64,000 nt of DNA, from the NCBI GenBank assembly GCA_002786915.1, contig PCUV01000096.1, positions 1-64,000 on the forward strand. Direction: 5' to 3'. Made by a program: the position numbers and the translations under genes. The notes under the pieces are model-generated. The model was not told the origin of the DNA. It saw nothing but the letters and a program-made list of their open reading frames with translations, and did no database searches. The DNA is from Comamonadaceae bacterium CG12_big_fil_rev_8_21_14_0_65_59_15. Lineage in GTDB: Bacteria; Pseudomonadota; Gammaproteobacteria; Burkholderiales; Burkholderiaceae_C. This document shows positions 36,513 through 45,444 of the stretch, in pieces; within the stretch, counting starts at the first letter, position 1; every line of letters starts with the position of its first letter.

Positions 36513-37592
36513 TCAGGCAACGCCCAGGCGTTGCTGCAGCAAGGAGCTGCTGGTGGTGTATTTCAATACTCTAGAGGCATCCGGGTGGATCAACGCGGCC
36601 ACGCCAAAAGCCGCCAGCGTGGCTTCATGAAATCCGCTCACGATGAGTTTCTTTTTGCCCGGGTAAGTGATCACGTCGCCAATGGCAAAGACACCCACTT
36701 CATTGGTGGCAAACGTGGCGGTGTTCACCTGTAGCTGCTTGCGCTCCATCGCCAGCCCCCATTGCGCCACCGGGCCCAATTTAGGGCTGATGCCCTGGCA
36801 GACCAGCAAGCGGTCCAGCGGTAGCGTCAGTGACTGGTCTTCTGGCGTGCTGATGACTACGCCGGTCAAATGGTTAGCCTCGGTCTGGATGCCGGTGACC
36901 TGCCCGGCCTGAAACCGGATGCGGTCGGCCCGGCGCAATGCGTTGAATTCAGCCAACGCGTTGTCACTGGCTTGCAGCACGTCGCGCCGGTGCAGCAGGG
37001 TCACACTGCGGGCCGCGTGCGGACCGGGGCGCGCCAGGTCAATGGCTGCGGCGACTGCCGCTTCTTCACCCCCCACAACGACGACCGACAGGTCGGCAAA
37101 CGCGCCAGCGGGCTTGTAGCGGTAAAACAGCTGCGTGCCCAGGTAGTCTGACAGCCCTTCGACCTTGAGTTCTTTGGGTACAAAGGCCCCCACGCCCGCT
37201 GCGATGATGACCGTGCGGGCCAGAAATTGCTGCGCAGACTGGTTGCCGGTTTGCGTGCCGACCAACCAGCGCCCATCGGGCTGGCGCGCCAGTGTTTGGA
37301 CTTGCTGGTTGAAATGAAAGCCGGGGTGAAAGGGCGCGATCTGCGTCAGCAGGTTGTGCGTCAGCTCGCGCCCGGTGCAGCGTGGCACGCCGGGGATGTC
37401 AAAAATGGGTTTGTCGGGGTAGAGCTCGATGCACTGGCCCCCCGCCTCGTCCAGCACATCGACCACATGGGCGGCAATGCCTAGCAGCCCCAGTTCAAAC
37501 AAGGCAAACAGCCCGACCGGACCGGCACCAATGACCAGGGCGTCGGTTTCAATCATCGCGCTGGCTTGGGCGTGCAAAAACGCCGCCGTCAT
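36513..37592 (-). CDS. Ferredoxin-NADP reductase, thioredoxin-reductase-like type
   Basis: The 359-residue flavoprotein has an FAD-binding GAGPVGLFALFELGLLG motif, the segment GGQCIELYPDKPIFDIPG typical of bacterial TrxR-like FNRs, an NADP-binding GGEEAAVAAAIDL motif, and ATNEVGVFAIGDV near the end. It lacks the redox CxxC of thioredoxin reductases, as FNRs do. It would exchange electrons between NADPH and ferredoxin; the 7Fe ferredoxin fdxA is nearby at 38904. The start may be the ATG at 37592 or the ATG at 37556. Confidence 0.9.
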   Translation of the reverse strand: MTAAFLHAQASAMIETDALVIGAGPVGLFALFELGLLGIAAHVVDVLDEAGGQCIELYPDKPIFDIPGVPRCTGRELTHNLLTQIAPFHPGFHFNQQVQTLARQPDGRWLVGTQTGNQSAQQFLARTVIIAAGVGAFVPKELKVEGLSDYLGTQLFYRYKPAGAFADLSVVVVGGEEAAVAAAIDLARPGPHAARSVTLLHRRDVLQASDNALAEFNALRRADRIRFQAGQVTGIQTEANHLTGVVISTPEDQSLTLPLDRLLVCQGISPKLGPVAQWGLAMERKQLQVNTATFATNEVGVFAIGDVITYPGKKKLIVSGFHEATLAAFGVAALIHPDASRVLKYTTSSSLLQQRLGVA

Positions 37593-37698
37593 TGTGAATT
37601 TGCAATGTCATGCTGAACGCGGTGCCGCCACTCTTGCATGATCCATGGCGGGGGGCTTGGGCTCATGAATGGAAAGCGACTTTGTGCCTTTTTTGCCG

Positions 37699-38685
37699 CT
37701 AGTGGGTATCAAACACGCCAGCCAGGGTGGGTGCATCCAGAATGCGGTCGGCCCAGAGTTCAAGTTGTTCGGGAGTTGCGGTTTGCAGACGCTGCGCGCT
37801 GTCGGGGCTCAAGGGGCCAAAGCGTTTGGTGAGCTGGCGCATCAGCAGGGTAGCCTGGCCTTCGAGCTTGCCTACCAGCTTGCCTGCTTCCATGCCCTGC
37901 AGTAAGCCCTGCTGCAGGCCGCGTTCAATGGCGAGTCGTTCAACGCTGGTCACGTATTTCATGCGGGTTTCTCCTTCGATTTGCTCAATATCTTGCCACA
38001 GTTCCTGTTCTAGTCCATCGGGCAGGCGCATCATCCAGTCCAACACGGCAAACAGATCCAGCACGCGCTGGCGGCTCCAGCCGTGTTGGTACAGCAGGCG
38101 CACCAGGGTGCGTTTGGCTGTGTAGCGGGCCTGCGTGTCGTGCTTGGTTTGCCGGGTTTGCAGGTGCGCGGCGGTGACCAGGGCAAAGGGGTTGGGGTTG
38201 TTTGCCAGATGATCAGTGCTGTCGGCTCGTTCCAGCAGTTTCACCACCGGAAAGTGGAGTGTGTGGGTGCACCCCAAGGCATCAAAGCTGAAGTGGCTGG
38301 GTTTCCAGTTTTCGTCATCGTCGGCCAGCACGGCCATGCTGGCGATGGGGCAGGCGTAGCGGTCATACAGCCGGTAGTTGTAGGTGAACATGCGCTGGGC
38401 AAAGTGGGGGTCGCGGCGGCCTTGCACTTCAATGTGAATATAGACCCAGCTTTCTTCGCCGTTGAAGAGGGTAACGCGTACCAGAGCGTCTGCAAAACGT
38501 TTGCCCAGTTCAGCGTCGCGCACCACTTGGCGCAGTTCGGTGTTTTTGAACTCGTGTCCTTGCGCCCAGTCAATTTGCGCGCTGGCGGCCGGAAAGTAGT
38601 AAGCCATGAACTCTGGAAAAGCGTGCTCCAGGATATCCTTCCAGGGGCTGTCGTAGTCGTCCGCAGGTGCGCCGTGTGTGGTCAT
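37699..38685 (-). CDS. Rpn-family PD-(D/E)XK nuclease-like protein with DUF4351 tail
   Basis: The 328-residue product starts with the Rpn/transposase-like domain: SPWKDILEHAFPEFMAYYFP, ADALVRVTLFNGEESWVYIH, then IEVQGRRDPHFAQRMFTYNY, where D, E and Q form a PD-(D/E)XK-like site. The C-terminus (ATLLMRQLTKRFGPLSPDSA) is DUF4351. A coiled stretch of GLQQGLLQGMEAGKLVGKLE repeats links them. Such proteins are often found in multiple copies and are linked to recombination-promoting nucleases; the activity here is untested. Confidence 0.82.
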   Translation of the reverse strand: MTTHGAPADDYDSPWKDILEHAFPEFMAYYFPAASAQIDWAQGHEFKNTELRQVVRDAELGKRFADALVRVTLFNGEESWVYIHIEVQGRRDPHFAQRMFTYNYRLYDRYACPIASMAVLADDDENWKPSHFSFDALGCTHTLHFPVVKLLERADSTDHLANNPNPFALVTAAHLQTRQTKHDTQARYTAKRTLVRLLYQHGWSRQRVLDLFAVLDWMMRLPDGLEQELWQDIEQIEGETRMKYVTSVERLAIERGLQQGLLQGMEAGKLVGKLEGQATLLMRQLTKRFGPLSPDSAQRLQTATPEQLELWADRILDAPTLAGVFDTH

Positions 38686-38709
38686 GGGCGGTTGCTGATT
38701 TCTATGACA

Positions 38710-38760
38710 TCAAATACGACTCTAGCCCTTGCTGGGTGTGCATTAGCAGCTACTTTTTTG
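38710..38760. repeat. Dispersed comamonad-type repeat
   Basis: On the minus strand: AAAAAAGTAGCTGCTAATGC, ACACCCAGCAAGGGCTAGAG, TCGTATTTG. Bases 38686-38903 otherwise hold no recognised feature. Confidence 0.7.
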
Positions 38761-38903
38761 GTTGTAAATGGGGCGGGCATGGCTGGCTCGGGGCGACCGG
38801 CCCAAGGTCGCTGTGCGCAACTTGCAGGCTGTGATGCCGAATGTTTCGTATGCAATGACGACTCGCTTGCATCATCCGGGGCATCAGCCTGGACCGATAA
38901 ACG

Positions 38904-39233
38904 TTAGCGCTGCAACAGCGGCAGCTTGCCGGTCTTGTCCTTGAATTCTTCGGCCTCGGGCAACGCAGCCTTGCGCTTGGTGATGTTCTTCCAGCCCGGC
39001 AGGCGCGCCAGCTCGGCGTTGAGCTTGGTCATGTGGCGTTGGTCTTTTGGCACATCTTCTTCGGCGTAGATGGCATTGACCGGGCATTCTGGGATGCACA
39101 CGGCGCAGTCGATGCATTCGTCGGGGTCAATGGTCAGAAAGTTGGGGCCTTCGCGGAAGCAGTCCACGGGGCACACGTCAACGCAATCGGTGTACTTGCA
39201 CTTGATGCAAGCTTCGGTGACGACATGGGTCAT
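38904..39233 (-). CDS. fdxA: 7Fe ferredoxin FdxA
   Basis: The 109-residue protein has two iron-sulfur motifs, [18 protein letters not shown] and [16 protein letters not shown], giving a [3Fe-4S] and a [4Fe-4S] cluster as in Azotobacter FdI-like ferredoxins. The C-terminal extension ([13 protein letters not shown], [14 protein letters not shown]) is also typical. It is a single gene between the Rpn-family gene and cysN. It may partner the FNR at 36513. Confidence 0.95.
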   Translation of the reverse strand: MTHVVTEACIKCKYTDCVDVCPVDCFREGPNFLTIDPDECIDCAVCIPECPVNAIYAEEDVPKDQRHMTKLNAELARLPGWKNITKRKAALPEAEEFKDKTGKLPLLQR

Positions 39234-39321
39234 GTTGTTGGGTCTGTGGTTGGATGGGAAAGCCGCATTTTAATGTCTTGCGTTACGGCAACCTGATCGT
39301 GCAATGTGAAACGATCATGCT

Positions 39322-40698
39322 TCACCGGACGAGCACCGCTCCGGCTGTACGGTGGCTGGCGGTGTCCACCAGCACCAGCGAGCCTTGCACGCGCGCCTGC
39401 GCAAAGGGCAGGGCGGCGATGGGTTCTTGCAGCAGCAGCTCGATATGACCAATGCTGTTGGCGGGTAGCGCGTCGGCGGCTTCTTCGGCCAGCGTGTTGA
39501 TCTCCAGCCGGTGCACCACGCGTTTGACGCGTGCCTTGACCCAGCGGTGGCCATGCAATGCCCAATAGACGCGCCCGGCGACCAGCGGTTCGTCGTCCAT
39601 CCAGGCCACAGTGGCCGACAACTCACGGCGTCCCACCGGGCCACTGGTGGCTGGCGTGTCGCTGAAATCATCATCAGAAATAATAGCGCCTTGCGCTTGA
39701 TCCACTTGTGCTAGCAGCCAATCACCGCGTGACACATCGACCTCTCGGTCGAGCACCACACCGGCACTGTGGCCCGCCGCAACGCTGCCCGGTTTGCGCG
39801 TGGTGGAAAGCACCTGCGCTACCGTCACGCTCTGACCACTGGGCAACACCTGGATGCGCTGCCCCGGTTGCGCCACGCCGCCTGCAACGCGGCCCCAGAA
39901 CACGCGGCGCCCTTGCGAGGTGTCGGCCGAGCTGCTGAATTTTTCAACCCACTGCACTGGAAAGGCAAAAGGCAGTTGCGTGTCAGCGGGCGTCACTGGC
40001 AGCGTTTGCAGGATGTCGAGCAGGCTCGGGCCCTGGTAGCCGCACCAGCCAGGGCTGGTCCCGACGACGTTGTCGCCTTTGAGCGCCGAGATCGGCACCG
40101 TGGCGGCAACCTCAATACCAGCGTGTTCGGCCAATCGCGCCAGTGCCGCTGCGATGTGCCGGAACGCGGTGCGGGCGTCGTCGCCCAGCGCGTCAAGCTT
40201 GTTCACCGCAAACACGATGCTGGGCACGCGCAGCAGGTGGCACAGCAGGCTGTGGCGGCGGGTTTGCGGCAGCAGTTCCAGCGCCGGGTCTTGCCAGGGC
40301 AGTTTGGTGGCATCGACCAGCACCACGGCGGCGTCGGCGCTGCTGGCGGCCGTGACCATGTTGCGCGTGTACTGCTCGTGACCGGGGGCGTCGCCGATGA
40401 TGAACTTGCGCGCCGGGGTGGCAAAGTAGCGGTACGCCACGTCGATGGTGATGCCTTGTTCGCGCTCGGCGCTCAGACCGTCGGTGAACTGGGCCAGGTC
40501 CGCCTCACCACTTTTGGAGACGTTGGCCAGTTGGTCTTGCAGCACGCTTTTGCTGTCCAGCAGCAGGCGGCCAATGAGCGTGCTTTTGCCGTCATCGACG
40601 CTGCCGCAGGTGATGAACTTGAGCGCGGACTGGGTATCAAGTTGGCCTGTAGCGGTTGTAGTGCTTGCGTTAGAAGCTATATTAGTTGTAGTCTTCAT
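39322..40698 (-). CDS. cysN: Sulfate adenylyltransferase subunit 1
   Basis: CysN is the GTPase subunit that drives formation of APS from sulfate and ATP. The 458-residue protein has the P-loop GSVDDGKSTLIGRLL, the DAPGHEQYTRNM G3 motif, and NKLDAL for guanine recognition. It has no C-terminal APS kinase (CysC), which fits an APS-reducing pathway. Its first 27 residues are low-complexity (TTTNIASNASTTTATGQ) and lie on a dispersed repeat. About 410 bases separate it from cysD, unlike the tight cysDN coupling usual in relatives; a structured element fills that gap. Confidence 0.94.
   Translation of the reverse strand: MKTTTNIASNASTTTATGQLDTQSALKFITCGSVDDGKSTLIGRLLLDSKSVLQDQLANVSKSGEADLAQFTDGLSAEREQGITIDVAYRYFATPARKFIIGDAPGHEQYTRNMVTAASSADAAVVLVDATKLPWQDPALELLPQTRRHSLLCHLLRVPSIVFAVNKLDALGDDARTAFRHIAAALARLAEHAGIEVAATVPISALKGDNVVGTSPGWCGYQGPSLLDILQTLPVTPADTQLPFAFPVQWVEKFSSSADTSQGRRVFWGRVAGGVAQPGQRIQVLPSGQSVTVAQVLSTTRKPGSVAAGHSAGVVLDREVDVSRGDWLLAQVDQAQGAIISDDDFSDTPATSGPVGRRELSATVAWMDDEPLVAGRVYWALHGHRWVKARVKRVVHRLEINTLAEEAADALPANSIGHIELLLQEPIAALPFAQARVQGSLVLVDTASHRTAGAVLVR
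40644..40690. repeat. Comamonad-type repeat at the start of cysN
   Basis: On the minus strand: ACAACTAATATAGCTTCTAA, CGCAAGCACTACAACCGCTA. It is a degenerate copy and encodes the low-complexity N-terminus of CysN. Confidence 0.4.
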
Positions 40699-40765
40699 TT
40701 GTTAATTGCGAGTGGGGTTGACTGGCGATTGACGTTGGTTGTATGGTTAAAGCTCTTGTGCGCGG

Positions 40766-41075
40766 CGTGTCTGGTTAAACCCGCAGCGCACGTCGGGTGT
40801 CCGACTCCGCGGATGTCCCCCGGCTTGGAGCAAGCTCCAAGCCTCCTCCTTTATTCCGCTGCGTCAGACACCCAACGCACGCCGCTAATCGTTCGCGCTT
40901 TCGGGGCATTTCGCCAACAGCGTCAGGCGTGGTGATTGGGGCATGTGACCGGGCTTTGGGGGGAAAGGCGCGCGCCGACAGTCGGTGGCGTGCTGTGCAC
41001 CCTGTTTCGCGTGTGTTTTCACCCCAAAACCGCATGCACATGCCCCAGTCGCCGCGCCGGGTTAAACCAGACACG
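40766..41075. mobile_element. MITE-like structured element between cysD and cysN
   Basis: Perfect 18-base terminal inverted repeats bound a 310-base segment: CGTGTCTGGTTAAACCCG at 40766-40783 and CGGGTTAAACCAGACACG at 41058-41075. Inside are more palindromes: GGCTTGGAGC/GCTCCAAGCC at 40822-40843, and TGGGGCATGTG (40937-40947) pairing with CACATGCCCCA (41037-41047). No convincing protein is encoded. It sits in the cysD-cysN gap of the sulfate assimilation operon. Confidence 0.6.
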
Positions 41076-41109
41076 TTGGCGAACTGAAGGTGCTGCCACA
41101 ACCGGTCCA

Positions 41110-42081
41110 TCAAAAGTACCCATCTTTCTTGCGCTTTTCCATCGAAGCTTCCGAGGTCTTGTCGTCCATGCGCGTGGCGCCGCGCTCGGACACTTCGACC
41201 GAAAGTGTCTCCAGCACGATGTCGTTGGCGTTGGCCGCCAGACTGGCCACCGGGCAGGTGCAGGTGATGTCGCCCACGGTACGAAAGCGCACGTCGCGCA
41301 CCTGCGCCACTTCACCCGGTTTCAGGGGCGTGAGCGTTGTCACGGGTACCAGCAGACCCTTTCGTTCCACCACCTCACGTTTGTGGCTGTAGTACAGCTT
41401 GGGCAGGGCGATGTGCTCGCGTGCAATGTATTGCCACACGTCCAGCTCGGTCCAGTTGCTGATGGGAAAGACGCGAAAGTGTTCACCGGGCTGCAATTTG
41501 GTGTTGAACAGCGTCCACAGCTCGGGGCGCTGGTCTTTGGGCTGCCACTGGCCAAAGCTGTCGCGGTGGCTGAAGATGCGCTCTTTGGCGCGCGCTTTTT
41601 CTTCGTCGCGCCGCGCGCCGCCAATGAGCGCGTCAAAGTGGAATTCTTCGATCGCTTCCAGCAGCGTGACGGACTGGTGCGCGTTGCGGCTCTCGCCCGG
41701 GTGCGCCAGACGCACCGTGCCGCGCGTCATGGAATCTTCCACACTGCGCACGATCAGTTCGGCGCCCAGCTCCTGGGCGCGAAAGTCACGAAAGTCGGTC
41801 ACTTCGGGAAAGTTGTGGCCGGTGTCGATCATCAGCAGCGGGTAGGGAATCTTGCCGCCGGTGGCAGGGGTGCCAAAGGCCTTTTCGGCGCACTTGAGCA
41901 TCACCAGCGAGTCTTTGCCGCCAGAAAACAGCAGCGTGGGGCGCTCAAAGGCGGCGGCCACTTCGCGCAGGATGAAAATGGTTTCTTCTTCCAGCGCGTC
42001 CAGGTGGGCGTTGCTTAAATGGTCAATGGGGGCGTGGTGCGTCATGGCTTGCAGCAGGGTGGATTGGATCGGGGCGTTCAT
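41110..42081 (-). CDS. cysD: Sulfate adenylyltransferase subunit 2
   Basis: CysD is the ATP pyrophosphatase subunit that adenylates sulfate. The 323-residue protein has the PP-loop LLFSGGKDSLVMLKCAEKAF, the MIDTGHNFPE motif, and the conserved C-terminal TDWELDVWQYIA-like segment (WTELDVWQYIAREHIALP). It overlaps cysH by four bases. The order in the operon is cysI, DUF934, cysH, cysD, cysN. Confidence 0.95.
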   Translation of the reverse strand: MNAPIQSTLLQAMTHHAPIDHLSNAHLDALEEETIFILREVAAAFERPTLLFSGGKDSLVMLKCAEKAFGTPATGGKIPYPLLMIDTGHNFPEVTDFRDFRAQELGAELIVRSVEDSMTRGTVRLAHPGESRNAHQSVTLLEAIEEFHFDALIGGARRDEEKARAKERIFSHRDSFGQWQPKDQRPELWTLFNTKLQPGEHFRVFPISNWTELDVWQYIAREHIALPKLYYSHKREVVERKGLLVPVTTLTPLKPGEVAQVRDVRFRTVGDITCTCPVASLAANANDIVLETLSVEVSERGATRMDDKTSEASMEKRKKDGYF

Positions 42082-42848
42082 GACGCGATTTTCTCAGGCA
42101 GGGGGGTGGTTTTGACGTGCAGGCCGCACTCTTTGGCGGCCTCATCCTCCCACCACCAGCGCCCGGCGCGAAAGTCTTCGCCCAGGCTGATGGCACGGGT
42201 GCAAGGCGCACAGCCAATGGATGGGTAAAACTGGTCGTGCAAGGGGTTGTAGTCCACGTGGTTTTCAGCGATGTAAAACCACACGTCGCCCCAGGTCCAG
42301 TCGGCCAGCGGGTTGTATTTGTGGCGCTCTACGCCGCCAATCGCATCATGGTCGATGGGCGGCACCTCGGCGCGCGCACCCGATTGTTCGCGCCGCAGGC
42401 CGGTAATCCAGGCGGTTTTGCCGTCCAGCGCACGTGCCAGCGGCTCCATCTTGCGGATGCCGCAGCAGGCTTTGCGCAGCGCCATGCTTTGGTACATGGC
42501 ATCCTTACCTTCGCGCGCCACAAATTCGACGGTGGCTTGTTCAATGGGTTTGAACACCGATACATTGGCGCGTGAGGCTGCTTGCAGTCGCGCCAGCAAA
42601 GCCAGTGTTTCGGCGTGCAATTGCCCGGTTTCCAGCACGAAGATGCCGATGTCGAGCTGCAAGGCGTTGACCAGATGCGCCAGCACCATGTCTTCTGCGC
42701 CCAGACTGCACGCCAGTGTGATGCGCGGCGCGTCACCGGACAGCAGCGGTGCATGGTCGTGTGCGGCTTGGCGCAGCAGCGCCTGGGTGGCGGCCAGTTT
42801 TTGCACGAACGTGGCACTGGCGCGGGCGTTCAGGTCGATGGCGCTCAT
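42078..42848 (-). CDS. cysH: Adenylyl-sulfate reductase (CysH family)
   Basis: This 256-residue enzyme reduces activated sulfate to sulfite using thioredoxin. Two cysteine pairs, ACCGIRK and GCAPCTR, are the [4Fe-4S] ligands that mark APS reductases; PAPS reductases lack them. The PP-loop-like SLGAEDMVL and the C-terminal ECGLH with the catalytic cysteine are present. The use of APS agrees with the lack of a CysC domain in CysN. It is coupled to DUF934 upstream and cysD downstream by overlaps. Confidence 0.95.
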   Translation of the reverse strand: MSAIDLNARASATFVQKLAATQALLRQAAHDHAPLLSGDAPRITLACSLGAEDMVLAHLVNALQLDIGIFVLETGQLHAETLALLARLQAASRANVSVFKPIEQATVEFVAREGKDAMYQSMALRKACCGIRKMEPLARALDGKTAWITGLRREQSGARAEVPPIDHDAIGGVERHKYNPLADWTWGDVWFYIAENHVDYNPLHDQFYPSIGCAPCTRAISLGEDFRAGRWWWEDEAAKECGLHVKTTPLPEKIAS

Positions 42849-43279
42849 GCGGTGGCTCCTGCTGGGGTTGGGGTTGCAGAGGTGGCGGCTACCGGGCTGG
42901 CAAACAGTGGCGCGGGGTGGCTGGCGTCGCCTTGGTAAAAGCTGGCAAAGCGCGTCAGTTGCGCCTGCGCGTGTGCCAGGTTCTGGTCGGCGCGCAACAC
43001 GGCCGAGCTGAAGCCGCTGCGCTGCATCTGCAGCACCTCGTCCACCAGCACGTCGCCCGTAGCGCGCAGGTCGCCCTTGAAACCGAGACGGCGGCGCAGC
43101 AGATAGGCCTGGCTGTAGGCGCGCCCGTCGGTGAATTTGGGAAAGTGCAGCTCGATGCGCTCGATGCCGTCCAGGTTGAGCGTGCGCGGGTCCACGTCGT
43201 TGCCAACTTGCAAGACATTTATGCCTGTAGCCCTTTTATCTGCTGCGCTAGCAGCTATTAAAGTTAGAGTATTTGACAT
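42845..43279 (-). CDS. DUF934 family protein of sulfate assimilation
   Basis: The 144-residue product has the DUF934 pattern: GIERIELHFPKFTDGRAYSQ, AYLLRRRLGFKGDLRATGDV, LVDEVLQMQRSGF. Genes of this family lie between cysI and cysH in many proteobacteria and are thought to help sulfite reduction, but the biochemical role is not settled. The first 24 residues (LTLIAASAADKRATG) are partly encoded by a dispersed repeat and may be extra; the conserved domain starts at about INVLQVGND. It overlaps cysH by four bases. Confidence 0.88.
   Translation of the reverse strand: MSNTLTLIAASAADKRATGINVLQVGNDVDPRTLNLDGIERIELHFPKFTDGRAYSQAYLLRRRLGFKGDLRATGDVLVDEVLQMQRSGFSSAVLRADQNLAHAQAQLTRFASFYQGDASHPAPLFASPVAATSATPTPAGATA
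43218..43265. repeat. Comamonad-type repeat at the start of the DUF934 gene
   Basis: On the minus strand: CTTTAATAGCTGCTAGCGCA, GCAGATAAAAGGGCTACAGG. It is in frame and encodes the N-terminal extension. Confidence 0.6.
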
Positions 43280-43291
43280 GGCGGGTAATGA

Positions 43292-45109
43292 TCAGTCGGT
43301 AGCAATATTGGCGGTGTCCAGGTGCACGTGCAGCACCTGACCACCTTCGCGGGTTTCGTGGCGCACGGCGTTGGCGGCGGCTTTGAAGGGCTCCAGCCCC
43401 AAGCGGCGCACGCTGGTGATGAAATTCTCACCTGCCAGCCGTTGCGTGCGGTAGGTGTCGATCAGCGCTTCCACCACGTCGAGCACCTCGCTGGCGGCAA
43501 ACGACGGGCCAATCACTTTGCTAGGCACAGCGTCGCCGCTCAAGGTGCTGCCGTCGGAGCCGCCGAGCGAAATCTGGTACCACTCGCGCCCGTCCTTGTC
43601 GACGCCCAGCACGCCGATGTGGCCGGTGTGGTGGTGGCCGCAGGAGTTCATGCAGCCGCTGATGTGCAGATCAATGGGACCGATGTCAAACAGTTCGTCC
43701 AGGTCCTGGTAGCGCTCGGTGATGGCCTCGGCCAACGGGATGGAGCGCGCATTGGCCAGCGAGCACAGGTCGCCGCCGGGGCAGGTGATCATGTCGGTGA
43801 GCAGGCCGATGTTGGCCTTGGCTACACCCAGTGCGGTAGCGGCATACCACAGCGCGGGCAGATCGGCCGCCCGCACCCAGGGCAGCAACAGGTTTTGCTC
43901 GTGCGTGACGCGCGCCTCACCGGCGCTGAACTGGTCAGCCAGGTCGGCAGCAGCGTTGAGCTGCTCGGCGGTTGCGTCGCCGGGTGCAAAACCCAGCCGC
44001 TTGAACGACAGCGTGACGGCGCGTAGCGCCGGGTTTTTGTGTGCGTGCACGTTCTGCGCCAGCCAGCGCTTGTAGGCGGCAGCGTCCTTGGGGGCAACTT
44101 CGGTTGCTACGGAATCCATTGCTGACTGCTCTTGCTCTACCTGGGCTGGAGGATGAAAATGCTTGGAAACTCTGGCCAACTCGGCAGCGGGAATGGCGTG
44201 CGCCGCACCGTCGTGCGCCAGGATGTCAGCAAACTCGGCTTCCACCTCGTCAATGAAACGCTGGCCTTCGGCCTTGATCAAAATCTTGATGCGTGCCTTG
44301 TACAGGTTGTCACGTCGACCAAAGCGGTTGTAGACGCGCACCACGGCTTCCAGGTAATTCAGGACCTGGTTCCAGGGCAAAAATTCACGGATCAACGTGG
44401 CAATGACTGGTGTGCGCCCCATGCCGCCACCGGCCAGCACCTTGAATCCCACTTCGCCCGCCGCATTTTTCAGCACGCGCAAACCCACGTCGTGCCAGGC
44501 GATGGCCGCGCGGTCTTCTTGCGCGCCGGTGATGGCGATCTTGAATTTGCGCGGCAAAAAGGCAAATTCGGGGTGCAACGTGCTCCACTGGCGCATGATT
44601 TCGGCATACGGCCGCGGGTCAATGGCTTCGTCGGGGGCAATGCCGGCCAGCGCGTCGCTGGTGATGTTGCGGATGCAGTTGCCGCTGGTCTGGATGCCGT
44701 GCAGGTCGGCGGTAGCCAGCAAGTCCATCACGTCGGCGCTTTTGTCCAGTGGGATCCAGTTGAACTGCACGTTTTGCCGTGTGGTGAAGTGGCCATAGCC
44801 CACCGGCAAGTGGGTGGTGCCCAGTCGCGCTTGCGTGGTGACGGCGGCGGCATAGACCTCGGCGCTGGGTTGGTCAAATTCACGTGCAATGCGCGCCAGC
44901 ACACGCAGTTGGCGGCTGCTGATTTCGCCATAGGGCACGGCCACGCGCAGCATGGGCGCATAGCGCTGCACATACCAGCCGTTTTGCAGGCGCAAGGGGC
45001 GGAATTCGTCGTCAGAGAGTTCACCACGCAGGTTGCGTTGTAATTGGTCGCGGTATTGCGCGGCGCGGTTGCGGATGAATTGGCGGTCAAAGTCGGTGTA
45101 CTGGTACAT
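43292..45109 (-). CDS. cysI: Assimilatory sulfite reductase hemoprotein
   Basis: The 605-residue siroheme enzyme reduces sulfite to sulfide. It has two ferrite-reductase-like repeats and the siroheme/[4Fe-4S] cysteines in CPGGDLCSLANAR and ISGCMNSCGHHHTGHIG. The N-terminus (YTDFDRQFIRNRAAQYRDQL) is typical of the beta-proteobacterial CysI. It is first in the cysI-DUF934-cysH-cysD-cysN series. No flavoprotein partner (CysJ) is adjacent, so electrons may come from ferredoxin or another carrier. The promoter should lie within 45110-45641. Confidence 0.95.
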   Translation of the reverse strand: MYQYTDFDRQFIRNRAAQYRDQLQRNLRGELSDDEFRPLRLQNGWYVQRYAPMLRVAVPYGEISSRQLRVLARIAREFDQPSAEVYAAAVTTQARLGTTHLPVGYGHFTTRQNVQFNWIPLDKSADVMDLLATADLHGIQTSGNCIRNITSDALAGIAPDEAIDPRPYAEIMRQWSTLHPEFAFLPRKFKIAITGAQEDRAAIAWHDVGLRVLKNAAGEVGFKVLAGGGMGRTPVIATLIREFLPWNQVLNYLEAVVRVYNRFGRRDNLYKARIKILIKAEGQRFIDEVEAEFADILAHDGAAHAIPAAELARVSKHFHPPAQVEQEQSAMDSVATEVAPKDAAAYKRWLAQNVHAHKNPALRAVTLSFKRLGFAPGDATAEQLNAAADLADQFSAGEARVTHEQNLLLPWVRAADLPALWYAATALGVAKANIGLLTDMITCPGGDLCSLANARSIPLAEAITERYQDLDELFDIGPIDLHISGCMNSCGHHHTGHIGVLGVDKDGREWYQISLGGSDGSTLSGDAVPSKVIGPSFAASEVLDVVEALIDTYRTQRLAGENFITSVRRLGLEPFKAAANAVRHETREGGQVLHVHLDTANIATD

Positions 45110-45155
45110 ACGGTGTCACAAAGAATTGAAGCAAGGTGTTCGGTGATTGCCCCGG

Positions 45156-45193
45156 GTTGTCATACCGGGCCATGACCCGGTATCCATGACAAC
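45156..45193. repeat. REP-like nested palindrome upstream of cysI
   Basis: GTTGTCATACCGGG, then CCATGA, then CCCGGTATCCATGACAAC: an inner ATACCGGG/CCCGGTAT stem and an outer GTTGTCA/TGACAAC stem. It resembles common extragenic palindromes of proteobacteria. The 45110-45641 gap has this and two structured elements, but no gene I can support. Confidence 0.6.
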
Positions 45194-45262
45194 GGAGTGG
45201 CCTGCTGGGTCGACCGGAAGCTTTGTTGCAGGCATCGCTGGATGCGGTTTTGGGGGTCACCC

Positions 45263-45338
45263 GCCCAGCGGCAGTCTTTGGCGGCCTCCTCATACGGGAG
45301 TACCCGAAATCGTCGGCCGCCAAAGCCTGCCACTGGGC
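45263..45338. repeat. Structured element with conserved core, copy 3 (minus orientation)
   Basis: The arms GCCCAGCGGCAGTCTTTGGC (45263 on) and GGCCGCCAAAGCCTGCCACT (45315 on) pair over 24 bases with two mismatches. Reverse-complemented, the core reads CGATTTCGGGTACTCCCGTA, TGAGGA. The inner stem is CGGG/CCCG, where copy 1 has CTGG/CCAG, a compensatory change. The arms have no similarity to those of the other copies. Confidence 0.75.
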
Positions 45339-45444
45339 TAGACGCTTGGTGGCGCGCTGCAATGCGAAATAGGTGACACACCTTCGGAGTCAATGAATTT
45401 GGGGCTTTGTATTTGTATTCCGAGGCGACCGCGAGCTGATGTCT

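Noticed and set aside
39769-40935. 388-codon frame antisense to cysN
   Set aside because: It covers cysN, whose GTPase motifs are intact; no ribosome binding site or domain supports the antisense product.
40797-41087. Possible proteins within the cysD-cysN gap
   Set aside because: Frames exist on both strands only because the region is GC-rich and palindromic; the inverted repeats explain the sequence better.
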